NCBI RefSeq assembly: GCF_029784155.1
Contig: NC_073693.1
Coordinates: forward strand, 356,391,825-356,455,824
Origin: Uranotaenia lowii
Taxonomy: Eukaryota > Arthropoda > Insecta > Diptera > Culicidae
DNA length: 64,000 bases
Direction of reading: 5' to 3'
In this document: one piece after another, positions 32,832 through 44,617 of the stretch
Numbering within the stretch: the first letter of the stretch is position 1
Layout: every line of letters begins with the position of its first letter
Notes under the pieces: generated by a model
What the model was told of the DNA's origin: nothing
Seen by the model: only the letters and a program-made list of their open reading frames with translations
Databases searched by the model: none
Program-made: the position numbers and the translations under genes

Positions 32832-33559
32832 TACCACCATCACTACCTCCAAGTGGCAACAGCACCAACTACATGTCAGAAATCCGCCAGAAGCAGTTCA
32901 GATCGTCGGTGTTTATACGTGATAGTTGGAACTTTTTCCACATGAAGGCGTGCTTGCTGTGTCGCCTTGTTTTTTGAAGAGTGAGGTATATTTGTCTTAT
33001 TACTATATTTGCTTATATCCCAACACCGCTGGATGATAAGAAATATTCGGGAAGCAAATTGTTTTGGACGTCGAAAGTTATTTCCCTCTTTCGAAAACGC
33101 ACACCTCCGGAAACAATCGATACTATTCTAAGAATACTATATCTCTGAACTTCAAATATAAGATCTGGTAACTGGTATTTAAGCTGTACTTTTTCACCAT
33201 GGCGAAACTCTGCAAAAATGTGCAACAACATTTGACGGCGAATTTGTAAAATGTGGAGTTCGCTTGTCGTCTGTCTCAAATGTTCAGGAATAAATGAAAA
33301 TTCCAGAGCAGATTTACCCAAAAATGGGCACTTAGTGTGGATGAGCAGCGGTTGTAGAATTATGATATCGAAAACTCGTTTCTCTAATGCTTTGGTATCA
33401 ATAAACATTGCTAACAACACATTAATCGACTTTCTGAAGGATTCTCTAAGGACTGAGATTCACGAGAGCATTTTGCAGGAGGTTCGTAATGATCTACGAG
33501 CCAACCCTGTTCCTGTAAACGTTTGTGCTAAAGTCTGTTTCACATAGAATCTGTTCGCA

Positions 33560-35660
33560 TCTTTTCATTTACTGCAGCGCCCCTAGTTGTCACATCGCGA
33601 ATCTATTGACAGTGTTTTGATCCGGATGGTTTTGATCCAGTTCTACCTCCGAGAAATGGTTCCTCCATGAGATTTGTCCTCAACCCAAATATTTACCGCT
33701 GTGATAGAAACTCCAGTACTAGTCAGTTTGGACGTGGCGAAGGCGTATTGATTGCAGTACGACACGGCATCAATGCAACCTCTGTCACAGTACCTGATTG
33801 GGATCGTCTTGAACAAGTTGTTGTTCGTCTCAAAAATCAATGTCAGTTTGTCTATTTGTGTTTACTTGCGACCTAACAGCGAACTGAGCAGGAGCTCGCT
33901 GTCATCGAATGGACAATGGCCTCTGGGCTGTTCCAAATGGGCTCATTTGTTAATACTAGTAGTAGAATGCTGGATATAATCTTATGAACAGACCTACAAA
34001 AACTGAAATTGTACACCCGCCGAATCTAATTTAAAAAACTGACTGGCATCACCATCCTTCTGTTTCACTTCTTGAATATACTTGTGACGAGCGTAAGCAA
34101 TTGACTGGCAAACAGCTTTTATAAATTTAACTGTCGATGAAGCAGTATTGGCATTCTACGAACGACACTGGGATACACTACGCCAACACACGCCACCTAG
34201 AAAATTTAACCGTCATCAGCCTTATAAGCTTCCTTGGTGGAACTCCGAACTAAGAAGAAGCCGCCATTTAGTTCGTAAAGCTCGAAAACGTTACTTTCAA
34301 GATAAGACGGATCAAACCAGAGCCTACTTATCGAGACTAGAAGCCAATTATGAAGCTCTTCGTAATCTCGCCTTCAAACTACATATCTTAAAAATTGAAC
34401 GTAAAAAAAGATCCCTCTACTTTATGGAAATATGTCAAAAGTCGCCGTCTGAACCAACACCATACCATCGTCTGTATCGTTTCGAGGCCGCACGTCAGAA
34501 AGTGTCAATGAGTCCGCTGATTTGTATGCCGAGTTTTTTAAACAGCGTGGATAGTTTTCAATCTCGAAACCGTACTGATAGCTACTATGATACTCTATCA
34601 AACTATGACATTAGACTGACTGTTTTTGTTCTGCACCTACCCCGATAATTACCAAATTTCAGCACGGTTTCCATAAGACAAGATCGACTGTGACAAACCT
34701 GTGTGCTATGTCAATGAATTGCACACCGCAACTGATAAAAAACTGCAAGTGGATTCATATATTCATATTCATATATTATTCATATATCAACTTAGCCAAG
34801 CCTTCGACACACAGCATTGCCGCAATGGAACTATAGCGCTATGGTTTTCCTACTTGGGCAACCAGATGGCTGAAATCGTACCTGATGAATCGTCGAGGTT
34901 TCATAAACATCCGTGGAACACATCCTTCGGTATTCGATATGCCATCTGGAGTTCCACAAGGAAGTCATTTAGGCCCACTAATCTTTGTTCTGTTTGTAAA
35001 TGACTTGGCAACCCGTCTTAAATCATCAAAGCTTCTGCATGCTGATGAACTGATATTGTACAGAGTAATTGACTCAATTGTGGATTGCGTAGCGCTTCAA
35101 GAGGATATAGAAAGATAATTGCTCTGGTGTGAAAAAAATGCAATAAAAGTGAATGCCGAAAAGTGTGAATGTTTAAGCTATTTCAGAACCACACTACACC
35201 ACACTACACTAGAAAGAACAACCATGAAAAAAAATCTTAGGATAACATTCGATCAAAGGCTCTTTTTCGCTCAGCATATGGCTCACACAACATCTATGGC
35301 TTTTGCTTTGATCGGATGTTCGTAGCACCAGTTTGGACACTTTTTAATTCCGTTCACATTGAAAGAATTGAGAGGGTCTAGAAAACATTTCTCCGTTTCG
35401 CATAGCGTCATCTGCCTTGGCGAGATCCCGTTCGATTGCCACCGTACTCCGATAGATGTGGTCTATTACCATTGACGTCGCTGACTATCGTCGACTGTTA
35501 TCGAGCTCCAGCTCGACAACTACGTTACCAGACTCTTTTCTGGCTACCAAGAAGCAGAACAGTATTCGGCAAAAATCATCCACTATTTCTTATTTGTTCG
35601 ACTTCAATGTATCCAAAGCAAAATTTAAATGTTTGATTCGTGATGTAACCTAATTTTAAG
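33560..35660 (+). pseudogene. Degenerate non-LTR retrotransposon (jockey/CR1-like) 2
   Basis: Plus-strand relative of the element at 14987-17620. The endonuclease part has YRCDRNSS and GRGEGVLIAVRHG (about 33700-33770), then LEQVVVRLK. The linker (34148-34400) has LPWWNSELRRSRHLVRKARK. Reverse transcriptase has SGVPQGSHLGPLIFVLFVND (about 34950-35000), but the catalytic YADD is changed to HADE near 35040. The C-terminal end resembles element 1 (FGKNHP; a CSTS/FDFN region near 35600). Frame changes and stops are frequent, the segment between the linker and RT core is deleted or scrambled, and the catalytic change alone would abolish activity. Confidence 0.85.
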
Positions 35661-36584
35661 ACAACTTTATAACCTATTTTAAGATCAAGTTAAAATTCAT
35701 GGTCATTTTTTATTGAGTTTACCATATTATTGTTCACTGTCAACCGTCAGCAGAAATTAAGTTATTTTTACATGTTCTCAATCAAAATCGAATTTGACAG
35801 TTTGGTGTTGCACCTTCTAATGCGATTGGATAAACGCTTCGAATTTACAATTTCTTAGCTGTTTACGCCATTTTTGACTAAACTGTATTCCAATTGAAGC
35901 ACTTAACTGGTATGCCGTATTTGGCATAAGTTTTGTTCTGTGAGTGTAGATATTTAACACATTGTCTCTTGATAACGGAATTTGGAATGGTTTTGTATCA
36001 GAAAGTCTTAGTTTTGAGTATTTAACTTAGTTTCAGAACTAACATAGTTTTTAATAGTTGTTTCATTATCATTTATTTTAAAGCGTAGCTTACTTATAAT
36101 GTCTAAGGCCTTGTTACTTTATATGCTTCACTCTAAATATAACATGCTAGTTTTTTTTAAGTAATTGGCGTAATCTGCTGCTCGGCTGTAACCAAGAATA
36201 AATTCAAATGAATTTACCGAGCGCTGTGCACTTTCCATACGATTTAATTCTTGAATGATCATTACAGAAAGACTATAATTGTAGCCCGCATTCTCCGACT
36301 GACCCAGGTAGAACACATGGCAAAGTTGTGGAACTGGCGAGAAGAGTTAAGACAAGTTGTTTTGAGTTCGATGCGTACTCTCTGTCCGTATTTTTTTTTT
36401 TATTTCCCTGTATCTTTGATGATCTATCCAATAGGATGAAGATCCCGGAAATTATTTTCATGTTTTACGTGAAAGTTTGTATGTACATTAGACTGCTGCA
36501 AAAAAAGACTTTTTGCTCCCATATGTTTTTTCGATGCCTTTTGGTTCACCAAGCATAAGTGTAATATTTAAGACGATTTGGTTG
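35661..36584. other. Intergenic sequence, no gene seen
   Basis: Short frames only; no supported feature. Confidence 0.5.
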
Positions 36585-37219
36585 ATTCCTGAGTTAGCGC
36601 AACGCGTTTCAATTTTGTATGGAAGAAGAAATTTTTGCACATTAAATCATCCAGAAAATTCCAAGAAGCTTGAAATGAAGTCGGTCTTTCATTTTTGGTT
36701 TTGACTATTCTTAAGCTTCATTTTTTGCTAACATGACAAGCAGCTAAGAATGTCATGAAAAAAGTTATAACCATTTTAAAATAATAAATCTGAATGCATT
36801 GAAAAGTATTTAAAAATAGCAGACTTTGCTTGCTAGAGTTTTTAATAATTTCATGAAGTGTTTTTACAAATGTTATGCAAATAAATAAAATTCCTGGCTA
36901 TGCAAAGCAGTTATTTGAGATCTTTTATTCTCATCCTACGTTTTTACAGCTTTCAAATAAGCAGTCCAAACGCTAAAATTAAAAAACAATAGTTTTGAAA
37001 ACAAAAATTTTGTATAACATGGAATATCTTTCCTGGGGTAAAAGTTAAATTCGTGGTTTATTCACATGAATTATACTACAAGAATCAAGGAATATTTTTC
37101 ATTCTTAAATATATTTTTTAGTTCTTTCAGTACAGCTCAAGCGATTTTTGAATGAAAAATTTTGATTTCCCATTCAAATTTCCATACAAAATTCAAACTC
37201 GTTGCGCTAATTCAGGACT
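36585..37219. mobile_element. Putative MITE with ~37-bp inverted ends
   Basis: The left segment starting at 36587 (TCCTGAGTTAGCGCAACGCG) is mirrored at 37181-37217, with 34 of 37 positions matching. No coding capacity and no clear target duplication. Confidence 0.55.
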
Positions 37220-38507
37220 GGATGGATCGCTTCCGAAAATTTTATTGCAATTTCTGGCAGCAAAAACACCAAAAACAGTTATGGGAGGTATAAAAATTTA
37301 AGAATTTATAATTTTCATACAAAGCTTGCAGCTAATGTGGTAATGCATCATTTTGCTCAAGGAATCGATTTATTTTACTGTAGTTAAAAGTAAAAAAAAA
37401 GGCAATCATGTTTTATATGGCGCAATGCACGTTCATTTTTGGCATAAAGAAAGCTCCAATCGTCATGGAAATATTGCAACCTTTTCTTTGGGTGTAAGAA
37501 AGACGTCAGTGTTTTTCAGTAAAAGAGCAGTTTTTTTATCAACACAATTTTGACTTCAAACAGAAGCATCGCTTGAATGAAAAAGTTACAGGAAAACTAG
37601 CATGTTCTGAGAAATCCGGTTGTTCCTTTCCATTTTTTCCAGTTGCATTTCACTAAGGCAAAACATTATCATTTTTCCCTTATCAATCATTCATAGGAAT
37701 AAGAAACTGATGAAGAATCGATGAAATTGCTAACGTCTGGTTCAAAGTGTATTTGAAGAGACGTGAAAAGTTATTTCGCTTTCATAAAACCTTAGATTCC
37801 AGCTAAGTTTTTAAATGTCAAAAGTAGCTTCCTCTTTAGGAAGGGTACGAGTATTCAGAAAACTTTCTAGAAAACGTTATTATTTGCTTAGAAAATACTC
37901 GTACTGAACATTTGGCCCCACTGTTACTAAAATCCAGCAGGAGAATGTACAATTGATAAGCACAGCAGAGAGAGCGAACAAACTTTCCATTAGAGCCCTC
38001 AATCTCCTTAGGAGCTGATCTGAGTACCGCTCCCCATCTTTCGTGAGTTCCCCAACCGAGTTAGTTAGTTGGTCCAGCCAGCCAAACTCAATCTCTTGCA
38101 CAGCATCCAGCTGCTGGCTCCTTCGCTAGCCTAATCAGTTGTTCGCACCATTCCGCGCTGGAATGACAGACACAGCCTCTGGCTTCTTTCGTCGAGAGTC
38201 GAAATAGTAGGACCCTAGTTGTGTGTTTCTGCCCGAATCCTGCGTATTGTACCGTACCGTATACCGTATTGATGCATCATATCGTAAATGATTTTTTTTT
38301 GCTCCTGGTGATTGGGCCACGATAACGCGCTTCTAATGGATATTCCCTTGTCGAGACTTCAACTGTAGTGGATAAAGCGGAGAAAAGTTTTAGTTTCCTA
38401 GAGAAAATTGTCGGCAAAACGCAACCTTGGAATAATTTTCGGAACAATCCGAGAAAAAAAAAACAGGCGAATTTTCCCCAAATCGGGCGTCGTATCCGAC
38501 TGGTTAG
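37220..38507. other. Upstream non-coding sequence
   Basis: No gene seen. From about 37950 the sequence becomes less AT-rich, approaching the putative promoter at 38508. Confidence 0.4.
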
Positions 38508-38512
38508 TCAGT
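38508..38512 (+). promoter_or_regulatory. Candidate initiator (TCAGT) for the gene with exon 1 at 39541
   Basis: TTAGTCAGTGTATG contains the arthropod initiator TCAGT. It precedes about 1 kb of less AT-rich sequence leading to the start codon. No TATA box is evident. A short motif alone is weak evidence. Confidence 0.3.
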
Positions 38513-39540
38513 GTATGTGGTTTGTATAAATGTGAGAGTGAGTCCTTGGTTCCGAGGTTTTTCTTGCTTGATTTTTAAGATTTTCACGGTGCCATTTGGA
38601 AGCTTTTTTGGAGCAAGGAGTAGGAAGCAGGACGAAATTTGGTCACCTTTTTTTGGGGTTGAAGGAAGTGGAGAAGTGGGTGCCGCGCCGTGTGTGTTTA
38701 CCCGAGAAAGTGAAACAAGTGGAAACTTTTTCGCCTACCTTGGCACAGATTCTTTTTTTTTGTCGTTTTGGATCCTGAGGTCCCTCTGGAACCGGACCAG
38801 TACCCGTACTACTTTTCGGAAGCAATTGGTAGCAGCAGCCGGAAGATTTTCCCGGTACACACAACACGACACGGTGAAGTTTTTCTTCGGATCTTTTGTC
38901 TGTTTGTCCAGCTTTTCCGTATATGTTCCGAAGCACCGGAAGCCAGCAGCATCTGGAGAAAGACCATGTGTAGGTGTTCTTAATTAAAGAGTGTTTCCTG
39001 CGATTGCTGCAAAAGCCAACCGGAAGTTTGGATGTCAACTACAGTTGGTGGTCTCTGGTGGGGGATTTCGAATTCCCTTGATTGAAAGTGTGGCCTCGTC
39101 CGAGTGTGCTGTGCACCATATTCACAGGTGCTGATCTGGAAGCGCTATCGGAACCTTATACATACCTAGAGAGTAGATAGATAGGTGATGTGCCAATCGA
39201 GGAAGGTCAACCGGAGATAACTTCACGACTCCTCTGGGGCGTCCAATTGGCGCAAAAGGTGGTGATAATACAATACCTACAGTAAATAAGTGTTCAATAC
39301 TCTGTGCAATCGTCGTCAATGTTCCTCTTGAGGTGGGGATGAAATAGCAACGAGATATTGGATTCGAATTGAAGTGTGTGCTGGAATACGTTGCTCGGTC
39401 GGAGGAAAAGGATAACGCGAGCGACACGTGTTGTGGTAATCGGTTCCGGTTATCATCGTCGGGTGTGTTTCTGAGCTAAGGTGTGTGTTAGTTTGTGATA
39501 GTGGATTTTTTTTTCTGCTGCTGGCATTTGGACAACCAAC
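38510..39540 (+). other. Probable 5' UTR / promoter-proximal region
   Basis: About 1 kb of locally GC-richer sequence with GTGTG-rich stretches directly before a good signal-peptide start codon. It contains several upstream ATGs and may include an untranslated exon or intron. The transcript boundary is inferred. Confidence 0.35.
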
Positions 39541-39646
39541 ATGTTCCAGGGCAGATTTACGGTGGCCGTGCTGGCCCTGCTAGTGGTTTCCGGTTATGTC
39601 CAGGCGGCGCTTCCTCAGAGTCAGCTCGGGCGGGCAAGTAATAAAG
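39541..39646 (+). CDS. First coding exon of a secreted or membrane protein (signal peptide)
   Basis: The ATG follows ACAACCAAC, a good insect start context. It encodes 35 codons plus one base: a charged start (MFQGRF), a hydrophobic core (TVAVLALLVVSGYV) and a likely cleavage site at VQA-ALPQ. The exon ends at AAAG with GTACGT as the splice donor (GT at 39647), leaving phase 1. Codons are GC-rich (GCCGTGCTGGCCCTGCTAG) against an AT-rich background, which supports coding. Read-through past 39647 becomes low-complexity. The partner exons were not recognised in the following 24 kb, so the first intron is probably long and the gene may run past the window. Gene identity unknown. A GC-type donor at GGGCAAGT (39631) is a less likely alternative. 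Confidence 0.65.
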
Positions 39647-39984
39647 GTACGTTTTTTTGTTCTGGCAGTTTGATTCAAGAAAAATTAAAAAAAAATTTAA
39701 CTTCATACTTTGGGATTTTGATTCTAGAATCAAAATTCTTCTCTCCAAGCTCAATTCCAATACTTTTGTATACGATGTTCCAATCAAAATGTGGAAGCAT
39801 TCCATAATAAATTTTTTTTTATAAAAATATTCATGAGTTTTGAACAAAAAAAGCGGACATATTAAAGGTCAACAACCTCGTTGAGTTGACCGTTGAACCA
39901 AATATTTCGTGTATAAAGCTCGGAATAAAACGCATATGAAATTTGCTGAATCACCTTACAATTGAATATATCACCACTGTAAAC
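39647..39984 (+). other. Start of a probable long intron, no other feature seen
   Basis: AT-rich sequence after the GTACGT donor, with no recognisable element. Confidence 0.4.
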
Positions 39985-41540
39985 CAGAGGTGGCCAAGAT
40001 ATTTAACGGACGGGCCAAATTTTAGTACTAAGACTTGCTTGCAGGCCACACAACAAATTTTTCTTTAGTATTTAATGCAAACGAATTTATTTAGGTAACC
40101 TAAAGTATTAATTTGTCCACATTTTTTTAAACGTTTGAAAAATAAAGATTATTGAGATTCAGTACAGATTTTTAACAGTTTTTCATTATTTGATCAAAAC
40201 AAAAATTTTAATGTGTTTATTATACTTTTAACGAGCCAACAGACAAGATTATACCTTTCAATTCAGACTCAATACATGGATTATGCACTGAATTTAATTT
40301 CCTCGACAATACTTCACACACAGCGATTTAGAAATTTTAAACTTTCTGAACTTATTCATCCCATAAGGATTACTCTGCAGAACGGGATTGTTCAAAATAA
40401 AATACCCTTCCTAAGCTTTTCGCGTTTCAGATAAATTTTCTTATGCTCTTTAATTATAATAATGAAAAATAATATAAAAAGAGCTCTTCCGTGTTATGTT
40501 CTTGTGTTGTTCTTTGGGAAATTTATAAAAATTTCTCATACCTAATATATAAGTTTAAAAATGTATTGATCGATCTTTTAAAACTTCCAATTAGATCAAA
40601 TTTTACTTCATAAGTGGGAAAGCCGTTCAGAAAAGGTTACAAATAATTTGTTTTGTTTTTCAAATTATCATTTAACTTTTTGAAATTAAAAAAAAAAACA
40701 TTACCGAATTGTCTTTGGTGGAGCTGTCTATTAGTTTGTATTACATTTCCCGTAAATTAAAAATACGTTACTAATACTAAGATAAATCATGTCGATTTTA
40801 TTTCAAAATGATACCTTTTTCTGTTGAAGTTCAGTACAAATAACGTGCAGAGTTTATATATTTTTTAAATGAATTTAAACAAGCTGAATATTTTTTTTTG
40901 GTAAACAAAGTTTCGAAAAAAGAATTTAAATTACAAATAGTAGAAGTTTTGTACCAATATAACTCTGATTATGGTGTGATTCCAATATTATTAAAAACTA
41001 GATTTAAATTATTTTGAGCTTCTATTTTCCTGTTTGATTTGTTTTAATCGAAGCTGACAAATTAAATTTCGGATTACAAAGTCTAAAAAATACAAAAGTT
41101 ATGTTTTTTAAAAATCTTGTGAGTGATTTTGAAATACGCTGAATTTTCGGCTCAAAATAATCAAAACATTTTTTTAACTTACTCATTACCATTTTAATGT
41201 ACATACAGAGTTATTCGACTTCTTTCGTAATTTTTAAGCATATCTCCCTGACGTCTTCCAAACTCTTGAATATCATACTAGTTTCTGCTTGAAGACTCTC
41301 AACGCACCCAGAATAGTGGAGGCCACTTTCAATACTACTTGCATGAAGTAACTAACTGACAAATATTTATTTCATAAATCGTGATTGCAAAGAACAAACA
41401 ATATGTAAAGTGTTGTAAAACTTGAAGATTATAAAAATGTTTCTCTTTTGCTTGATATAGTCGGTTTTCTTTTAAAATGTTATAGAATAAAAACATTCAA
41501 TTATGAAAAAAGCTTCGCGGGCCACAAAAACACTCATGAT
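39985..41540. mobile_element. Possible hAT-like element remnant (right end missing)
   Basis: The left boundary CAGAGGTGGCCAAGATATTT followed by GGACGGGCCAAATTTT resembles hAT termini. GCTTCGCGGGCCACAAAAA at about 41512-41530 is a typical subterminal phrase, but the matching CCACCTCTG right end is absent. The interior is AT-rich and non-coding. The extent is uncertain. Confidence 0.4.
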
Positions 41541-42308
41541 GTAAACAAAAACAAGTTTCAAGTTCAAATAAGCCTTCAGTTTTTATTATGAACTTTTATA
41601 AATAATGATTTGTCTGATGAAAAGTTCGCAGGAGTTAATTTTTATGGTTTACAAACAACTTTTATTATAAAAACTTTATCGTTGAAGATATTTTTAAAAT
41701 AATTTTCTTAAACATTTCATAACCACAGGGCAGGCCCATGCGAATGAACCGTCCATGGGGGGGGGGGGGGGGTTTCGAACTTCAAATTTAGCTAAAAATT
41801 ATATGTATGTATGTATTCATGTATATAATCCACCATGGGTGCACGTATTCACCGCAGTTTTGCTAACGTATGAACTGAGTTGCATTCTTTAAATTATTAG
41901 TTCGGCAAATCTGAAATGCAAATCACCACACACCCCACACCATGGCTTCGTTTGACCTGTTATGAATTAAACCCAGCTATTATGAAATCGTAATAGAAAT
42001 GATAATCCAAATCGAATATCAGGACATTTTCAGAAACCATCGTAAACAAGTTGGTATTGAGTGATTTTCTAACATTCATTTACGACAAGCTTTGCCCAAA
42101 AAAAGTTGAGTCGGATAGCAGTTTAGTCAATTCGTAAATACGTCTCCAAAAAGTTGGGAATATGCTAATTCGACATTTACGATTTGAGTGAACTGATTTA
42201 CGATAAATGGGCGGTCCATCGATTGAAACTATTCGATCTCTCCCTTTCTTGTTTTGACAGGTTCGTAAAAAAAAACTCACCTATAGAACTATAGCGTGGA
42301 TCTTATCA
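41541..42308. other. Non-coding sequence with a 16-base G run
   Basis: G16 lies at 41757-41772. It is followed by a short (TATG)n run and the CACCATGGGTGCACG phrase shared with about 9643. Confidence 0.6.
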
Positions 42309-42385
42309 ACTGATGAGTTGGCATCGTGGTAAGATACCGGACTGCGAACTCGGAGGACTTGAGTTCAAATCTCGGTCGGGGATAT
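42309..42385 (+). mobile_element. tRNA-derived SINE head
   Basis: An A-box-like TGGCATCGTGG (42319-42329) and a B-box-like GAGTTCAAATC (42361-42371) are spaced as in a tRNA, with an anticodon-like segment CCGGACTGCGAACTCGG between them. The acceptor stem does not pair well, so this is a SINE or tRNA pseudogene rather than a working tRNA. The SINE body downstream is not delimited. Confidence 0.6.
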
Positions 42386-44315
42386 TTTTCTTATCGTTTT
42401 ACTCAAATTACTTAAAATCAATTATTTTGCATTTTGTGAGGAAATCGAATCGTTGGAATCTTGTCATTGTAGATCAATCGCCTCCACTTTTGTAGCTATA
42501 TGCTATTTTGGTAAGTTTAATACAGTCTTTTCATCTGGTATATTTGTTTGAAAAATTCTGTTGTTCCTCCTTAAATGTTTGCTGGGAATGTATACGTATA
42601 TGTGTATGTGTTGTTTGGGATAATGAGTCAATCTGTTACGCAGCCGTTTATAAAAATTACAAACACAAGTTTTCCAATGTTACAAATTTTATGACTGCCC
42701 GGCTGTTAAATAAGCGCTCGTTCTAAAAATACATTTCTTAAACCATCTCACCTTGTTACAAATTGCACTTCCTCACCAATCTAATACGGATTCAAACTAT
42801 TGTTTAAACAACAACCAATAGAATTAATTGACCCTTATGATTAAAATGTAGTCTGTATATTGTATAATTCTGTTTGATTTACATTAAATGTAATATCGGA
42901 ACATAAACTAAATTATAATGATAATAATGATGATTATCCTGATGACTTAAAACGTCCGTTCAGATAAGCACTGACAGTCATCGTTTTTCATATTAAACAA
43001 ATCGTAGTTGGTCAAGCGTTGAACAAACAAACTTTATGAAACGCCCACTGGAGCCAATTTTTTTTCCAATACCGCCACGATACGAGCACGAAACTTTTTT
43101 GTATCCTTACAACTTCGGTTCGTTTAAAAAAATAACTTTTTAAGAATAACTCCTTCATATCTGCGCTTAATTCATTCAAACGCGAGACCGATTTAATGTT
43201 CCTTCACTTAACACAACATCACTTGAGAATGCAATCAACTATATATACTATATATATACTATATATATTCTGACTATCTCCTTTGTCTAGGAACAAAATT
43301 AACAGCAATATGTTTTGAATCTTTTTCTGCACTGAACTCACTGCACTTTCCAAATTTAAAGACTTTTCCTTATAAATGCAAGCAAAATCCTACCATTTTA
43401 ACGATTAAGCCAGCAAACGCGACTTTAAAACGCGACCGCGGAAAAAATGGGACCGTTTTCGACAAAGGCCAATACTTTTTTGTCAAATTTAGCTAGATAC
43501 TATATCAATAAGAAAACAAATTTCTAAAACCATTTTCTTACTCATGACCATCACAAAAACTCGAAAAAAAAAAATTTGAAACGATTCGAATCAAATCGGA
43601 TTCAAAGTTTAAAATCATGCTATTTTTCATAGGTCATTAGTAAAATTTTCAAAATTATGTTTCTTATCCTGACTATAAATTAGTCGGTTGAAAAATACCA
43701 TTGTTTAATCTAGAATTAGAAAAAAAAACATTTAAGGTTCAAAAAGTTCAGTTTTTAGGTTTACAATAATATTTTTTATTTATTTATTCAACTTGATTTG
43801 TTAAAAATAAAAATAAGACATGATATTTAAAAAAAAAACATGATCGATTTAAAAAAGATGATGTAAAATAATGAAAGTAAGTGAACGTTCCTAAAGCACA
43901 CGTTTTTAGAATTTAAAATTTCAAGCTCTGAAGGTATTGTCGCCGTCTTTTGAATTATTCGGTCCTGGAAAGGACAGAAGGAAGAAACTATGTTTTCCCT
44001 TTTAAAAATTTGGATTTATAGGTTGAAGATTTAATTTTCAGATCACAAAAATTCCGAATCGAAAAACAAAGACTAACTTAGTTAAACTTTTACAAATAGT
44101 TGAAATCATTTCAAAATTGGTACATTTATTTGAAAGGAAAAAAATCCTTCAAAATAAGAATAATTCATTTGAAAATTGAAACAAAATTTTAAGCTAAAAT
44201 TGATAATATTTTCAACATTTAAAAAAAATTGCTTTAAAAAATATCTTTAAACTTATGTATGGAATGTAATACATAACTCTAGCATTTTAATACCAATGTT
44301 TTAAGGATCCATGTA
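42386..44315. other. Non-coding sequence, probable intron
   Basis: AT-rich; an AT microsatellite of TATATA lies at about 43232-43268. No gene seen. Confidence 0.5.
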
Positions 44316-44617
44316 TAAGGTTGCCGGATTGCCTGGTTTTATCCGGGTCTGCTAGGATATTCAATACAAAATTTGGAAACAGTCCGGCCCGGCCCGGTCG
44401 CCCTGATTTTATTGAAAAATGCCCGGACTCGTTCACTTTAGTTGGCAAATCAAACAAAAAAAAAATTTTTTTTTTAAATTTTAATTTTCGTTGAGTAATT
44501 TCTGGGTTTTGGGTCTTCAATTTTCAAATCAAATACCCGGATTTTCTAAGGTTTTTATATAAAATTGCCCGGATTTGTCCAGCCCAGCAACGTGCTGAAA
44601 AAAATCTGGCAATCTTA
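44316..44617. mobile_element. MITE, CCGGG-rich family, copy C
   Basis: TAAGGTTGCCGGATTGCC at the left, AATCTGGCAATCTTA at the right. The interior matches copies B and D, including GTTGAGTAATTTCTGGGTTTTG and CCAGCCCAGCAACGTGCTG. Confidence 0.8.

Noticed and set aside
33013..33420. 135-residue minus-strand frame
   Set aside because: No recognisable domain; it lies between transposon relics and overlaps equally good plus-strand frames.
42309..42385. Functional tRNA gene
   Set aside because: A and B boxes are present but the acceptor stem does not pair, so a SINE or pseudogene is more likely.
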